A stretch of 64,000 nt of DNA from JBPRGG01 sp051418075 (GTDB lineage: Bacteria > Bacteroidota > Bacteroidia > Cytophagales > Cyclobacteriaceae). The stretch spans positions 216,189 through 280,188 of the forward strand of contig JBPRGG010000029.1 of the NCBI GenBank assembly GCA_051418075.1. Direction: 5' to 3'. The notes beneath the pieces were generated by a model. It did not search any database, was not told the DNA's origin, and saw only the letters and a program-made list of their open reading frames with translations. A program made the translations under genes and the position numbers. Below are positions 8,199 through 18,256 of the stretch, one piece after another (position 1 is the stretch's first letter; each line of letters opens with the position of its first letter).

Positions 8199-11100
8199 AT
8201 GAAAAATGAACTACTAAAACTAATCAAAATGGCATCAAAGAGCCTTTTTTATGGGATTATGGTACAGTGTTTCCTGTATTCCATGCTATGGGCAGCCGAT
8301 GGAAATGCCCAATCTGAACGACTGGACCAGACCATTATTCGGATCTCCCAGAAGGATTTCACCATCCGGCAATTGTTGGATGAAGTGGAAAACAGCACCA
8401 GCTTTCATTTTGTCTATCCTCAGGAATTAATAAATGATGAGGTCCTTTCCCTGGATAGCACCGGTAAACTGGCTTTATCAGACTTGTTGATGCAGGTATC
8501 CCGGAAGACGAATCTGAAGTTTAAGCAAGTAAATAATACGATTTATTTGGGCCGAAAGCAGTCAAGTATAAATGAAATGATAAATTTAAGTACTGGCAGT
8601 AGATTTCAGACCCGTACCATCACTGGGAAAGTAACATCCAATGAAGATGGAAATGGTTTGCCTGGTGTGAATATCGTTGAAAAGGGAACAAGTAATGGCA
8701 CTGTAACTGATGTTCAGGGTAATTATAGGATAGAAGTTTCTGATGGAGCAACATTGGTTTTTAGCTCTGTAGGTTATGTTTCTCAAGAAGTAGAAATTGG
8801 TAACCGTTCTGTAATTGATCTAACTATGTCAATAGACGTGACACAACTTCAAGAGCTAGTAGTGGTAGGTTATGGCACCCAGAAAAAATCGGATGTAACT
8901 GGTGCTATTGGGGTAGTAGACGGAGATGAATTATTAAAAGCACCGATTAATAATGTATTACAGGGTTTAGAAGGACGTGTGGCAGGTGTAAATGTATTTC
9001 TAAATTCTGGATCACCTACCAGTAGTCCACGTATTTTAATCAGAGGCTTAGGTACTATTAATGCTAATTCTTCACCACTATACGTAGTGGATGGAGTTGT
9101 TATGGAAGATATCCAGTTTCTAAATCCAAATGACATTAAGAGTATGGAAGTATTGAAAGATGCATCATCCACTGCTATATATGGATCGAGGGGGGCAAAT
9201 GGTGTTATTCTGATTACAACAAAAAGGGGGTCTGAAAAAGAAGGAATTAATATTTCTTATGATGGCTTCATGAGTTTGGGTACTTTAAGAAAGAAGATGG
9301 ATTTACTTAATGCCCAGGAGTGGTTAGAAGTAGTAAGAACAGGGATGGAGAATACCCCAAAATACCGGCCATCTTCTAATCCGGTATTCACTACAAATGA
9401 TCCAAACTTATTTGATGCAAATGGGAACCCGCTTTATGATACTGATTGGCAGGAAGAGGCAACCAGGACTGCCGTTTCACATAATCATCAACTTAGTATT
9501 CAACAGAAAAATCAAAACTCATCTTATGGGGCCTTTCTAAATTACTCACGTATGGAGGGGATTATGTTGAATAATTATCTTGATAGGGTATATGGTAAAA
9601 TAGCATACGAAGGAACCCCCAAAAATTGGCTGACCGTTGGATTTAATTTGTTAGCTAATTATACTAAAGAAAATGAATTTGAAGAAGGAGGCGGACACCA
9701 AATGCCAAGAAGAACTATGATAGAAATGCCTCCTATTTTCCCGATAAAATTCCCGGACGGTACCTGGAGCAACAGCCAAATGATAGAAGATGCTTACAAT
9801 CTTGAAGCTATGGCTAATCCTGTTCACGTACTGGAAACTCAGGACCGGTTACGAACAAGGACTCAATTATTTGGAAATGCTTACCTGGTTTTTCATCTGG
9901 CCGAGGGACTGGATTTAAGGACTCAGTTAGGGTTTGATAAACATGACAGACATTTTCAGGATTATAGTCCAACCGACTTGATCAATATTTCAGATCCCCT
10001 GGGAAGAGCAACACAATCATATACACGTACTTTATATTGGCAGCAGGAAACTTTCTTGAATTATACCAAAGAAATTGGTGATCACAGTATTAATAGCGTG
10101 TTGGGATTAAGTTGGCAGGAAAGGACATCTGATTATTTTGGTGTAACAACCAGAGGTTTTTCGGATGACTTTTTCAGATTTAACAGGTTGCAAGCAGCCA
10201 GTCAACCAGATACACCAGGGTCAAGTTATGATGAATGGTCTTTGAATTCATATTTCCTGAGAGGTGGATATACCTATTTAAACAGGTATATGATTACACT
10301 TACTGGTCGAATAGATGGTTCTTCACGATTTGGATCCAATAATAAATATGGCTTTTTCCCTTCTATTGGTGCGGGATGGTTAATCTCAGAAGAGCCTTTT
10401 ATGTCAGGTAATAATATCTTTGATCAGTTAAAGCTCCGGACCAGCTATGGCGTAACTGGTAACACGGAGATACCGATATATCAGTCATTAGCTACTGTGT
10501 CCTCTGGAACTACTTTATTGAACGGTTCCAGAGTAACTGATAGTTATGTTAATCGTCTGGCAAATCCAAATTTAGAATGGGAAAAAACTAAACAATTTGA
10601 TGTTGGATTTAATATGGCTTTTTTAGATTACCGGCTTAATCTAGAATTTGATTATTACTATAAATTAACCACAGACCTATTATTAGATCGTCCTATTCCT
10701 CAAACTACAGGTTTTGGTGCTGTTAGGGATAACATTGGTTCAGTATCTAATGAAGGGTTAGAGTTTCTTATCACTAGCATGAATGTAGATAAGCCCAATT
10801 TTAATTGGGAAACTACCCTTAATTTCAACTATAATCGTAATACAATAGAGAAATTAGGAGAAAACAATGAAGATATTTTCCCTGGGCCGTGGTGGGTTTC
10901 TGGTAGTCAAACTATTCTCAGGGTAGGAGAACCACTAAGTTCTTATTGGGGATATAAAAGATATGGTACCTGGAATCTTAATGAGGCAGATGAAGCTGAA
11001 AAAGTTGGTGATGTTCCTGGAGAAGCTAAAAGGTCTGAACAACCGATGATCATAGGAAATGGATTGCCGGTGTGGACAGGAAGCTTTATAAATAGTTTGC

Positions 11101-11579
11101 AGATCGGAAATTTTGATTTTAATCTTGACCTTCAATTTGTATACGATGTTGATATTTTGCAACAGTTCTATCATTCTACAGAGGATCGCTCGGGAATTGC
11201 TAATGGCCTAAGAACCATTTTAACAGAAGGCTGGACCGAGCAAAACCAAAATACAATGGTCCAGGAAATAAGAAATCAAGCATACGCTGGACAAAATAGC
11301 GAGATTGATAGTAGATGGGTTGCTGATGGGTCTTATTTGCGATTTAATATGATTCAAATGGGCTATTCTTTTGATCCCAAACTTGTTAGTAAATGGAATA
11401 TGCAAAAGCTAAGACTATATTTTAATGTGCAAAATGCTTTTGTAATTCATTCCTCAGAATTTCAAGGACTCGATCCGGAGGCAACTTCATGGGGAGGTAA
11501 TCAGTGGGGGCAGAATATTTTCTTCTTCCAGTATCCAAGACCACGTACTTTTACTATAGGAGCTTCAGTTCAATTTTAA
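8199..11579 (+). CDS. SusC/RagA-family TonB-linked outer-membrane transporter with STN signalling domain
   Basis: 1126-residue TonB-dependent transporter that forms the barrel for glycan or oligomer import. Order: signal peptide (to about residue 38, ...WAADGNAQ); STN domain at about 45-112 (FTIRQLLDEVENSTSFHFVY), the part that contacts FecR; carboxypeptidase-regulatory-like beta domain at about 135-215 (ITGKVTSNEDGNGLPGVNIVEKG); QELVVVGYGTQKKSDVTGA linker; plug domain with IRGLGTINANSSPLYVVDG; then a long barrel ending in the aromatic tail RTFTIGASVQF. The STN extension identifies it as a signalling transporter matched to the upstream sigma/FecR pair. The susD start follows immediately after the stop. 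From about 8580 onward the DNA becomes visibly richer in A/T and AGA/ATA-type codons than the STN part. Confidence 0.95.
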   Translation: MKNELLKLIKMASKSLFYGIMVQCFLYSMLWAADGNAQSERLDQTIIRISQKDFTIRQLLDEVENSTSFHFVYPQELINDEVLSLDSTGKLALSDLLMQVSRKTNLKFKQVNNTIYLGRKQSSINEMINLSTGSRFQTRTITGKVTSNEDGNGLPGVNIVEKGTSNGTVTDVQGNYRIEVSDGATLVFSSVGYVSQEVEIGNRSVIDLTMSIDVTQLQELVVVGYGTQKKSDVTGAIGVVDGDELLKAPINNVLQGLEGRVAGVNVFLNSGSPTSSPRILIRGLGTINANSSPLYVVDGVVMEDIQFLNPNDIKSMEVLKDASSTAIYGSRGANGVILITTKRGSEKEGINISYDGFMSLGTLRKKMDLLNAQEWLEVVRTGMENTPKYRPSSNPVFTTNDPNLFDANGNPLYDTDWQEEATRTAVSHNHQLSIQQKNQNSSYGAFLNYSRMEGIMLNNYLDRVYGKIAYEGTPKNWLTVGFNLLANYTKENEFEEGGGHQMPRRTMIEMPPIFPIKFPDGTWSNSQMIEDAYNLEAMANPVHVLETQDRLRTRTQLFGNAYLVFHLAEGLDLRTQLGFDKHDRHFQDYSPTDLINISDPLGRATQSYTRTLYWQQETFLNYTKEIGDHSINSVLGLSWQERTSDYFGVTTRGFSDDFFRFNRLQAASQPDTPGSSYDEWSLNSYFLRGGYTYLNRYMITLTGRIDGSSRFGSNNKYGFFPSIGAGWLISEEPFMSGNNIFDQLKLRTSYGVTGNTEIPIYQSLATVSSGTTLLNGSRVTDSYVNRLANPNLEWEKTKQFDVGFNMAFLDYRLNLEFDYYYKLTTDLLLDRPIPQTTGFGAVRDNIGSVSNEGLEFLITSMNVDKPNFNWETTLNFNYNRNTIEKLGENNEDIFPGPWWVSGSQTILRVGEPLSSYWGYKRYGTWNLNEADEAEKVGDVPGEAKRSEQPMIIGNGLPVWTGSFINSLQIGNFDFNLDLQFVYDVDILQQFYHSTEDRSGIANGLRTILTEGWTEQNQNTMVQEIRNQAYAGQNSEIDSRWVADGSYLRFNMIQMGYSFDPKLVSKWNMQKLRLYFNVQNAFVIHSSEFQGLDPEATSWGGNQWGQNIFFFQYPRPRTFTIGASVQF

Positions 11580-13181
11580 ATGATGAATGAAATGAAAAAC
11601 ATTAAAATAAAATTATTCATAATAGTCTTTAGTTTAGCCGGGTATTCATGTTCTGACTTTCTGGAAGAACAACCGAGGGATGAAATTAGCACAGGACAAT
11701 TCTTTACTGAGCCTACCCATGCCTATAATGCAGTAAATACCCTTTATGCGAATGGGGTCGCAGCTTTATATCGGGGAGGTATATATTCAGGAACAGAAAC
11801 CATGTTAGGTCAATACATGTCCGGTTTTTTTGACAATGAGTATAAGGGCCAAGAGCCACATGTACAAAATGCACAGCAACTTACCCTGAATGGAAATAAT
11901 TTGGATGATTACTTAAATGGTATATGGTCAGGATTGTATCAAGGAATAGCCAGGGCAAATAACGCAATAAAATATATTCCTGAAACACCTGGTCTAACCA
12001 ACGGAGAAAGAGCCATGTTGGAAGCAGAAGCCAAATTTTTCCGCGGATTTGCTTATTATTTCCTGGTAAGAATGTTTGGAGAGGTGCCAACAATAGTTGA
12101 ACCGTATGAATCATTAGATGATATTTATGTGGAACGTAATTCTGTAGCTGAAGTCTATGATTTAATTATCTCAGATTTAACATTTGCCATTAATCAAGGT
12201 AATTTATCTGAAAATTCCATGGTCAATAATGGATATAGGATAACAAAGGGGGCAGCTCAAACTATACTTTCAGAAGTATATCTTACAATGAGCGGATTTC
12301 CATTACAGGATGACCATTATGCTGAAGCCGCTTCACTAGCTAAAGCTGTAATTAACAGCGGTACATATGAATTAATGCAACATACTTTAGACTCAGAAGG
12401 AGCACTAATATACAATAACAGTGCCTATAATAAAATAAGAAAAGAAGAAGCTCTGGCTAAAGAATATATTTACCTGATTGAACATGAAGTGGGCATTTGG
12501 ACCAACAATTATCCTGGCTATTGTTATCCGGTTGCATTAGCTAATGAAGTAAAATATGCCATCACAAACGGGGCTTATCAACCAGTCGAGGAGTTTTTAT
12601 GGGGTTATGATCCTGAAAAGGATCTTAGAATACAGAATAAGCAATATTTCCATACCACATTTGAAGATGAAAATGGGGAAATTATTACTTTTCCTCCAAC
12701 TCCATATATTTGGCATGATACTCAGGCCCTTTTTGAAACTGCTACATCTGGAAAAGATATTTTAGCTTATGGTTATGCAGATGTCTTATTAATTGCAGCC
12801 GAAGCGATAGCCAGATCAGAAGGTGTAACCTCAGAGGCTGTAAATTATTTAGCTGAAGTGAAAAGCAGAGCCTTTTGGAAAATGGAAAAATCAGATTTAG
12901 TTGATGAATTGAGTTCGCTTTCAGTTGATGAATTTGTGAATGAAGTATGGGAAGAGAGATATAGAGAACTGGTTTTTACATTTAAAACCTGGTTTGATAT
13001 TATACGGACACGAAAATTTCCTCAAACTAACGAAAATGGCAAAGGAAGTATAAATTTCGTTGATTTTGTGGGTCAACAAAATAGTTGGGGGCAGACTTTT
13101 CAAGAAAGGCATTTGCTATTTCCACTGCCGGAAAGAGAACTACAAAGGAATCCTGCACTTACTCAAAATGAAGGATATTAG
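11580..13181 (+). CDS. SusD/RagB-family glycan-binding surface lipoprotein
   Basis: 533-residue surface lipoprotein that caps the SusC barrel and binds the glycan. The N-terminus reads MKNIKIKLFIIVFSLAGYSCSDFLEEQPRDEIS; the lipobox Cys is followed by SDFLEEQPRDE, the usual start of mature SusD proteins. The N-terminal TPR-like SusD domain contains AMLEAEAKFFRGFAYYFLVRMFGEVP near residue 145, and the C-terminal domain contains LLIAAEAIARSEG, then WEERYRELVFTFKTWFDIIR near 460. The first ATG (11580) is one base past the susC stop; the ATG at 11592 gives a more compact signal peptide and may be the true start. The glycan cannot be read from sequence. Confidence 0.94.
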   Translation: MMNEMKNIKIKLFIIVFSLAGYSCSDFLEEQPRDEISTGQFFTEPTHAYNAVNTLYANGVAALYRGGIYSGTETMLGQYMSGFFDNEYKGQEPHVQNAQQLTLNGNNLDDYLNGIWSGLYQGIARANNAIKYIPETPGLTNGERAMLEAEAKFFRGFAYYFLVRMFGEVPTIVEPYESLDDIYVERNSVAEVYDLIISDLTFAINQGNLSENSMVNNGYRITKGAAQTILSEVYLTMSGFPLQDDHYAEAASLAKAVINSGTYELMQHTLDSEGALIYNNSAYNKIRKEEALAKEYIYLIEHEVGIWTNNYPGYCYPVALANEVKYAITNGAYQPVEEFLWGYDPEKDLRIQNKQYFHTTFEDENGEIITFPPTPYIWHDTQALFETATSGKDILAYGYADVLLIAAEAIARSEGVTSEAVNYLAEVKSRAFWKMEKSDLVDELSSLSVDEFVNEVWEERYRELVFTFKTWFDIIRTRKFPQTNENGKGSINFVDFVGQQNSWGQTFQERHLLFPLPERELQRNPALTQNEGY

Positions 13182-13194
13182 TGCTTAAGTTTTC

Positions 13195-13241
13195 AAGGCT
13201 ATATGAATTATAATTATCATATAGCCTTGTTTCTTATTTTT
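13195..13241 (+). terminator. Rho-independent terminator after the susD-like gene
   Basis: AAGGCTATATGA (13195-13206) pairs with TCATATAGCCTT (13217-13228), and a T-rich tract follows. It ends the SusC/D transcript 14 bases past the susD stop. The remaining 244 bases to the sulfatase hold no gene that I can recognise. Confidence 0.85.
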
Positions 13242-13485
13242 ACACTATTAACATTTTTATAATCCTCTATAAGTGAAATTATTTCAATTTTTTAGCAATC
13301 ATTCAGGAACGAGATTTTTTACTAGCCCCTCTTGAGTTGTTTGGCAAGACCTGGGAGACGATCTGCACAATATAAAAGGAAGAAATATCAGGCCGGCAGG
13401 AAGACTTGATTTATAAACCCATAGATATATTTCCTCCTTTTTGAGTTAATTATTATTTTTACTTTCAACTAAAACCACAAGGATT

Positions 13486-15084
13486 ATGAAAATGAATAAA
13501 CTGATCGTAATAGTTCTGGGGGTGCTTTGCATGGCCCTGGCCACCGGATGTGATAACCAGGTGGCCCAACAAGAAGCAAGCCCTCCAAATATTGTGTTTA
13601 TCATGAGCGATGATCACGCTTATCAGGCTGTCAGCGCTTATGGACATGGACTAAATGAAACACCCAATATTGACCGGTTGGCTGATGAAGGTGCTATTTT
13701 TACCCGCTCCTGTGTTACCAATTCCATTTGTGCACCCTCCAGGGCGGTCTTATTAACAGGGAAGCATAGCTTCAAGAATGGAAAGGTGGATAACATCCAG
13801 CCTTTTAACTGGGACCAGGATAATTTCCCCAAATTATTACAAGCCAATGGCTATCAGACTGCTTTGGTGGGCAAAATTCATCTGGATGGTTTACCTCAGG
13901 GATTTGATTATTCCATGGTTTTACCTGGTCAGGGGCACTATTACAACCCGGACTTCCTGGTTAATGGAGAAAGACAAAGGTTTGAAGGCTATGTTTCCGA
14001 TATTATCACCGAAAAAACCCTGGAATGGCTCAAAGAAAAGCGGGATCCGGAAAAACCCTTTGCTTTATTGTATCACCATAAAGCACCGCATCGAAACTGG
14101 CAGCCGGCACCAGAATATTTGACTCTGTACGACGATAAAGATTTCGATCCTCCCTCTAATTATTTTGACGATTATGAAGGCCGTGGGACTGCCGCTAAAG
14201 AGCAGGAAATGGAAGTGGATGGACATGCCCGCTGGGGCCATGACTTTAAATTCCTGATAGATCCCAATGGTGATAGTACTGGTTTCGATCGGGAACTGGC
14301 CCGGTTTACTCCGGAGCAAAGACAACAATGGCTGGCCGCTTATACCCCCAAAAACGAGGCTTTTAAAGCAGCCAATAAGAATGACCGGGAGGTTGGTATC
14401 TGGAAATTTAACCGGTATATCAAGGATTATCTTCGCACTATCAAATCGGTGGATGATGGGGTAGGCGAGGTGCTGGATTACCTGGATCAAAATGGCTTAA
14501 CTGATAATACCATTGTAGTGTATACATCAGACCAGGGCTTTTACCTGGGTGAGCATGGCTGGTTTGATAAACGTTTCATGTATAAAGAATCATTCCGTAC
14601 GCCTTTGCTGGTAAGGTATCCCAAAGAAATACAGCCCAATACTAAAATTGAAAAATTGGTGCAGAACCTGGATCTGGCTCCTACCTTCCTGGATTATGCC
14701 GGAGTGGATATTCCAGCTGAAATGCAGGGTGAGTCTTTCCGGAAGTTGGTGAGTGGTGAAACGGATGAGTGGCGGGATGCCGTCTATTATACCTACTATG
14801 AGTATCCGTCTGTTCACATGGTGAAAAGACATTATGGCGTGGCTACCGAGAGATACAAATTAATTCATTTTTACTATGATATCGATGAATGGGAGCTTTA
14901 TGACCTGGAAAAAGATCCGGACGAAATGAATAGTGTTTACAGTGATCCGGAGTATGTCGAGGTTCAGGAAATGATGCATAATAAACTGACTGAATTAAGG
15001 GATTATTATGGCGATAGTGATGCCAATGACCAAAAATACCTTAAGGCATACCTGGAAGTGGTGGAAGCCAGAAGCAACAGATAA
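13486..15084 (+). CDS. Type I sulfatase, predicted lipoprotein
   Basis: 532-residue formylglycine-dependent sulfatase that should remove sulfate esters from a glycan or similar substrate. The N-terminal signal ends ALATGCDNQ, so it is probably lipid-anchored. The metal-binding SDDH sits near residues 41-44. The maturation motif is CAPSR at Cys82 (SICAPSRAVLLTGKHSF), a Cys-type site needing an FGE-like enzyme. Later metal residues are in YTSDQGFYLGEHGWFDKR near residue 350. The C-terminal sub-domain ends with YDLEKDPDEMNSVY. It lies downstream of the SusC/D pair but beyond a terminator, so it belongs to the locus by position and not by cotranscription. The substrate is unknown. Confidence 0.92.
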   Translation: MKMNKLIVIVLGVLCMALATGCDNQVAQQEASPPNIVFIMSDDHAYQAVSAYGHGLNETPNIDRLADEGAIFTRSCVTNSICAPSRAVLLTGKHSFKNGKVDNIQPFNWDQDNFPKLLQANGYQTALVGKIHLDGLPQGFDYSMVLPGQGHYYNPDFLVNGERQRFEGYVSDIITEKTLEWLKEKRDPEKPFALLYHHKAPHRNWQPAPEYLTLYDDKDFDPPSNYFDDYEGRGTAAKEQEMEVDGHARWGHDFKFLIDPNGDSTGFDRELARFTPEQRQQWLAAYTPKNEAFKAANKNDREVGIWKFNRYIKDYLRTIKSVDDGVGEVLDYLDQNGLTDNTIVVYTSDQGFYLGEHGWFDKRFMYKESFRTPLLVRYPKEIQPNTKIEKLVQNLDLAPTFLDYAGVDIPAEMQGESFRKLVSGETDEWRDAVYYTYYEYPSVHMVKRHYGVATERYKLIHFYYDIDEWELYDLEKDPDEMNSVYSDPEYVEVQEMMHNKLTELRDYYGDSDANDQKYLKAYLEVVEARSNR

Positions 15085-15123
15085 TCAAATGCCTCAATTG
15101 AGGGTATATTTGAATTACTTAGG

Positions 15124-15159
15124 AGCGCTCTTATCTTATCAGATGAGAGCGCTTTTTTT
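15124..15159 (+). terminator. Rho-independent terminator after the sulfatase gene
   Basis: AGCGCTCTTATC (15124-15135) pairs with GATGAGAGCGCT (15142-15153) with one mismatch, followed by TTTTTT. Confidence 0.9.
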
Positions 15160-15222
15160 AAACTTAACTGTCTTGATTTAGTTTATCCAGGATCATAGGT
15201 TCTCACTTGAAATACACTAAAA

Positions 15223-16368
15223 ATGGAAATCGCCATTATAGGAGCCGGAATTACCGGTCTTACCACTGCCTTAGCCTTGCATAAAATGGGTTTTTCCTGT
15301 ACCGTATATGAACAAGCTTCCCAACTGCAACCGGTAGGGGCCGGGATCTGGTTACAACCCAATGCTATTAAAGTGATGGACTGGTTGGGTTTAAAACAGG
15401 AAATACTAGCCCAGGGTGTGCAGCTTAACAAAGTAGAGATCACTAATTCACAACTTGAGCCTTTTAAAAAAACCAATATGGGCATTGTAATGGATGAAGA
15501 AGGGCATCAGATCACATCCATTCACCGGGCCAGGTTACAGCAGATCCTGTATGATGCAGTGGTGAAAAATACATCAGTCCATCTGGGTCAGACCTATCAG
15601 GATCATCAGGTGACGGATGGTAAGGTCCGGATCCAATTTTCTGAAGGTAAAAAAACGTCTGATCTGTTATTGGGAGCCGATGGCATTCATTCAAAGGTAC
15701 GAAATGCGCTTTTTCCCCAATCCTCCCTTCGTTATGCCCATCAAACCTGCTGGAGGGGCATATCTGGGTATCAGTTACCTCCTGCATTACAGCATTCCGG
15801 CAGGGAAGCCTGGGGTAAAGGCATCAGGTTTGGATTTTCTCAGGTTTCAGCAGATCAGGTTTATTGGTTTGCCGTAGCTAAAGCCGCTCCGGGAGGTAAA
15901 GATCAGGTGATGAAAGTTCAATCAGCCTTAATTGAAAAATTTAAAGTTTTTAATCCTTATGTGGTAAAAATAATTAAGCATACGGCCCCTGATAAAATTA
16001 TCCGAAATGATCTGTATGATCTGAAAAAACTTTCAGACTGGCATAAAGGCCCTGCCTGCCTGATAGGGGATGCAGGACATGCCACTACACCCAACATGGG
16101 CCAGGGAGCAGGCCAGGGTATTGAAGATGCTTACTACCTGAGCCATTTTATGACTGCCTCCAGTAATTATCAGGCTGCTTTTGATCATTTTCAGCATCAG
16201 AGAAGAAAGAAGGTTGATTATGTAGTGAATAATTCCTGGCGGTTGGGGCAGGCGGCGCATCATCCTATTGGTCAGAACATCATGAAGCTTATAATGAAAA
16301 TCACGCCTGAAAAGGTGATGGTAAAGCAAATGCAAAAACTGTTCAGCATTAAAAAATTTAGTAGCTGA
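15223..16368 (+). CDS. FAD-dependent monooxygenase (UbiH/salicylate hydroxylase-like)
   Basis: 381-residue class A flavoprotein monooxygenase. The FAD-binding Rossmann motif is at the N-terminus (AIIGAGITGLTTALALHKMG), the second FAD motif is DLLLGADGIHSKVRNALFP near residue 150, and the third is CLIGDAGHATTPNMGQGAGQGIEDA near 280. These are the usual GxGxxG, DG and GD motifs of aromatic hydroxylases. Related enzymes include TetX-like and zeaxanthin epoxidase-like groups, so the substrate cannot be named. There is no signal peptide. It is a single gene between a terminator and a convergent phosphatase, with 8 bases between the two stops. Confidence 0.88.
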   Translation: MEIAIIGAGITGLTTALALHKMGFSCTVYEQASQLQPVGAGIWLQPNAIKVMDWLGLKQEILAQGVQLNKVEITNSQLEPFKKTNMGIVMDEEGHQITSIHRARLQQILYDAVVKNTSVHLGQTYQDHQVTDGKVRIQFSEGKKTSDLLLGADGIHSKVRNALFPQSSLRYAHQTCWRGISGYQLPPALQHSGREAWGKGIRFGFSQVSADQVYWFAVAKAAPGGKDQVMKVQSALIEKFKVFNPYVVKIIKHTAPDKIIRNDLYDLKKLSDWHKGPACLIGDAGHATTPNMGQGAGQGIEDAYYLSHFMTASSNYQAAFDHFQHQRRKKVDYVVNNSWRLGQAAHHPIGQNIMKLIMKITPEKVMVKQMQKLFSIKKFSS

Positions 16369-16376
16369 TCATATTT

Positions 16377-17684
16377 TTAAGGTCTATAGGTCTGATTTAG
16401 TTCTGCTGAAGAAATTTTGTATTTATAGTGCAGTTTACCATCATTGGTACGGAAATATATGCTCATGGTGGCAGGTTCTGTAGTATTATCTACTTCTGTA
16501 ATAACAAAAGCACCTGCCTCTCCCAGATCAAACAGCAAACCTGGATGATCTACATTGGCACTTTCAATCACCCCGGTATGCAAGGGCGAAGATATAATTT
16601 CGTATAGCGGGTAACCCTCCCATTTTTTTATATCGTGCCTGATCAGCCGGGATCGGTGAATGTCGCCTCCCAATAATACCACACCATCTATGTGATGATC
16701 TGCAATAAACCTGAAAAGACTATCCCTTTCGTATTTATAAGCCCCCCAATAATCCGTTTTACCCGACCGTACCGCATCATTCCAGATCATTCCCGATGCC
16801 AGAACCTTGAAAGGAGCCTCTGAAGCCAGTAAACCCTGCTGCAACCATTCCCATTGAGCTTTTCCCAGCAGTGTGGCACTATCGGGCATTACCGGAGAAG
16901 GTTCCGTGCCTGAAAACCAACGGGTATCCAGCAGAAAAACCTCCAGTGGACCTTTACGAAAAGAAGTATAAATACCCTCCGAACCATTACCATAAGAAGG
17001 ATTGGGCCGGTAAGCCATAAAAGCCTTTCTGGCATTTTGTTTGTCTTTCAGGGTTCCATCAGCATCATCCCGGCCGAGATCATGATCGTCCCAGGTGCCA
17101 TAGAAAGAAACTTCTTTGAGCAGGCGGGTGTATTGAGGCACAGCATTGAAATGGCGATAACGCTGGTACTGAAATGACAACCGGGTAGAATCTATATAAG
17201 GTGTATCACCCAGCAACACCAATACGTGGGGTGACTGGGCTTTTACGCCATCCCAGCGATGAAAATTACTTTCATACTTATCATCGGCACAGGAAATCCA
17301 GGCCAGTTTCAGTCGTTGTGGCTGATTAACAGGAGGATCGGTGGTAAAAGAATGAATAGTGCTGTCTAACTGTATGTCTGCTGCATCAGTGAGGTAATAA
17401 CGATAATGTGCATTGGCATTCAGGTTATTCAGCCTAAAATGTACTGTCTGATCGGTATCTGTAAGAGCCTCCGCCGGGAAAACCTGAATGTTCTTTTTCT
17501 CTCCTTCCAGCCAAAGCTTATACAAACCCGGCTGAGACATACGAACCCACACTTTAGCATTGTGATCGCTTATATGACCTAAATAAGGCCCCTGGTCAAT
17601 GGTGCCGGCTGGTTTTGTGGGAGGCTGGTCGCAAGCCGTTATGGTCAGGAACAGTGCCAGAAAATGATGATATATATTTCTCAT
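16377..17684 (-). CDS. PhoD-like alkaline phosphatase/metallophosphoesterase, lipoprotein
   Basis: Predicted exported PhoD-family phosphodiesterase/phosphatase, about 435 residues. Starting at 17684 gives the lipoprotein signal MRNIYHHFLALFLTITACDQ; an ATG at 17771 would add 29 residues before this signal and is less likely. An N-terminal fibronectin-like PhoD_N segment (KVWVRMSQPGLYKLWLEGE) precedes the metallophosphatase core: AWISCADD, LVLLGDTPYIDSTRL, FYGTWDDHDLGRDDADG, and GVVLLGGDIHRSRL. These supply the Asp, Asn/Asp and His metal ligands. A second PhoD relative lies at 22.1-23.6 kb. The target could be phosphodiesters or wall polymers. Confidence 0.85.
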   Translation of the reverse strand: MRNIYHHFLALFLTITACDQPPTKPAGTIDQGPYLGHISDHNAKVWVRMSQPGLYKLWLEGEKKNIQVFPAEALTDTDQTVHFRLNNLNANAHYRYYLTDAADIQLDSTIHSFTTDPPVNQPQRLKLAWISCADDKYESNFHRWDGVKAQSPHVLVLLGDTPYIDSTRLSFQYQRYRHFNAVPQYTRLLKEVSFYGTWDDHDLGRDDADGTLKDKQNARKAFMAYRPNPSYGNGSEGIYTSFRKGPLEVFLLDTRWFSGTEPSPVMPDSATLLGKAQWEWLQQGLLASEAPFKVLASGMIWNDAVRSGKTDYWGAYKYERDSLFRFIADHHIDGVVLLGGDIHRSRLIRHDIKKWEGYPLYEIISSPLHTGVIESANVDHPGLLFDLGEAGAFVITEVDNTTEPATMSIYFRTNDGKLHYKYKISSAELNQTYRP

Positions 17685-17860
17685 ACAGAATTTAATGAAG
17701 CCTGACCTGTAAAATAAAAATATTGTTTTAATTATCGAGGGAAAATTCTGTTTTGATGGAGGAATTAACAATTTTTTAATATGTATAAGTGTTAACCCCG
17801 GTTAAATTGGTATTGAACCCATACCTAATAAACTGAAGCTGCTGGACTAATGCCTCTTGC

Positions 17861-18256
17861 ATGTCAAAATATTTAGCCAAAAAAGAAAAATACATGATTT
17901 TGTTGCCATTGTCATTTACTAAAGCTAACTTTATTAGTGTATTTATACTAAATAAATTAGTTATGTGTAGGGTGGAGAAAATAAAAATAGCCAATAATCA
18001 GTTTAAAGAAGGAGAATTGATTCTGGATGATCGCTTTATCAGTCAGGGCAAGATCCTTGCTTTTTTATACCTGGACCTTGAAGATCAGGATAACATAATG
18101 GTCAAACTCAACAGAAATGGGTGTTATGAATTTGTACTTAAGGAAAATCACCAGGCTACTATTAGTTTAAATTCAGGAAAATACCAGGGAAGTTATGTTT
18201 TGCCTGACCATGGACATGATTTTATTAAGATCTTAAGCTGGAAGTATGTAAATTAA
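17861..18256 (+). CDS. Small hypothetical protein
   Basis: Open frame of up to 131 residues with no family I recognise. The first third (MILLPLSFTKANFISVFILNK) is AT-rich and may not be translated; a later start, MCRVEKIKIANN at about 17963, would give about 98 residues with a balanced, beta-rich composition (DDRFISQGKILAFLYLD, CYEFVLKENHQATISLNSGKYQG). No signal peptide is convincing from the later start. It sits alone between a divergent phosphatase and a prolyl aminopeptidase. It may be a degraded or lineage-specific gene. Confidence 0.45.
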   Translation: MSKYLAKKEKYMILLPLSFTKANFISVFILNKLVMCRVEKIKIANNQFKEGELILDDRFISQGKILAFLYLDLEDQDNIMVKLNRNGCYEFVLKENHQATISLNSGKYQGSYVLPDHGHDFIKILSWKYVN

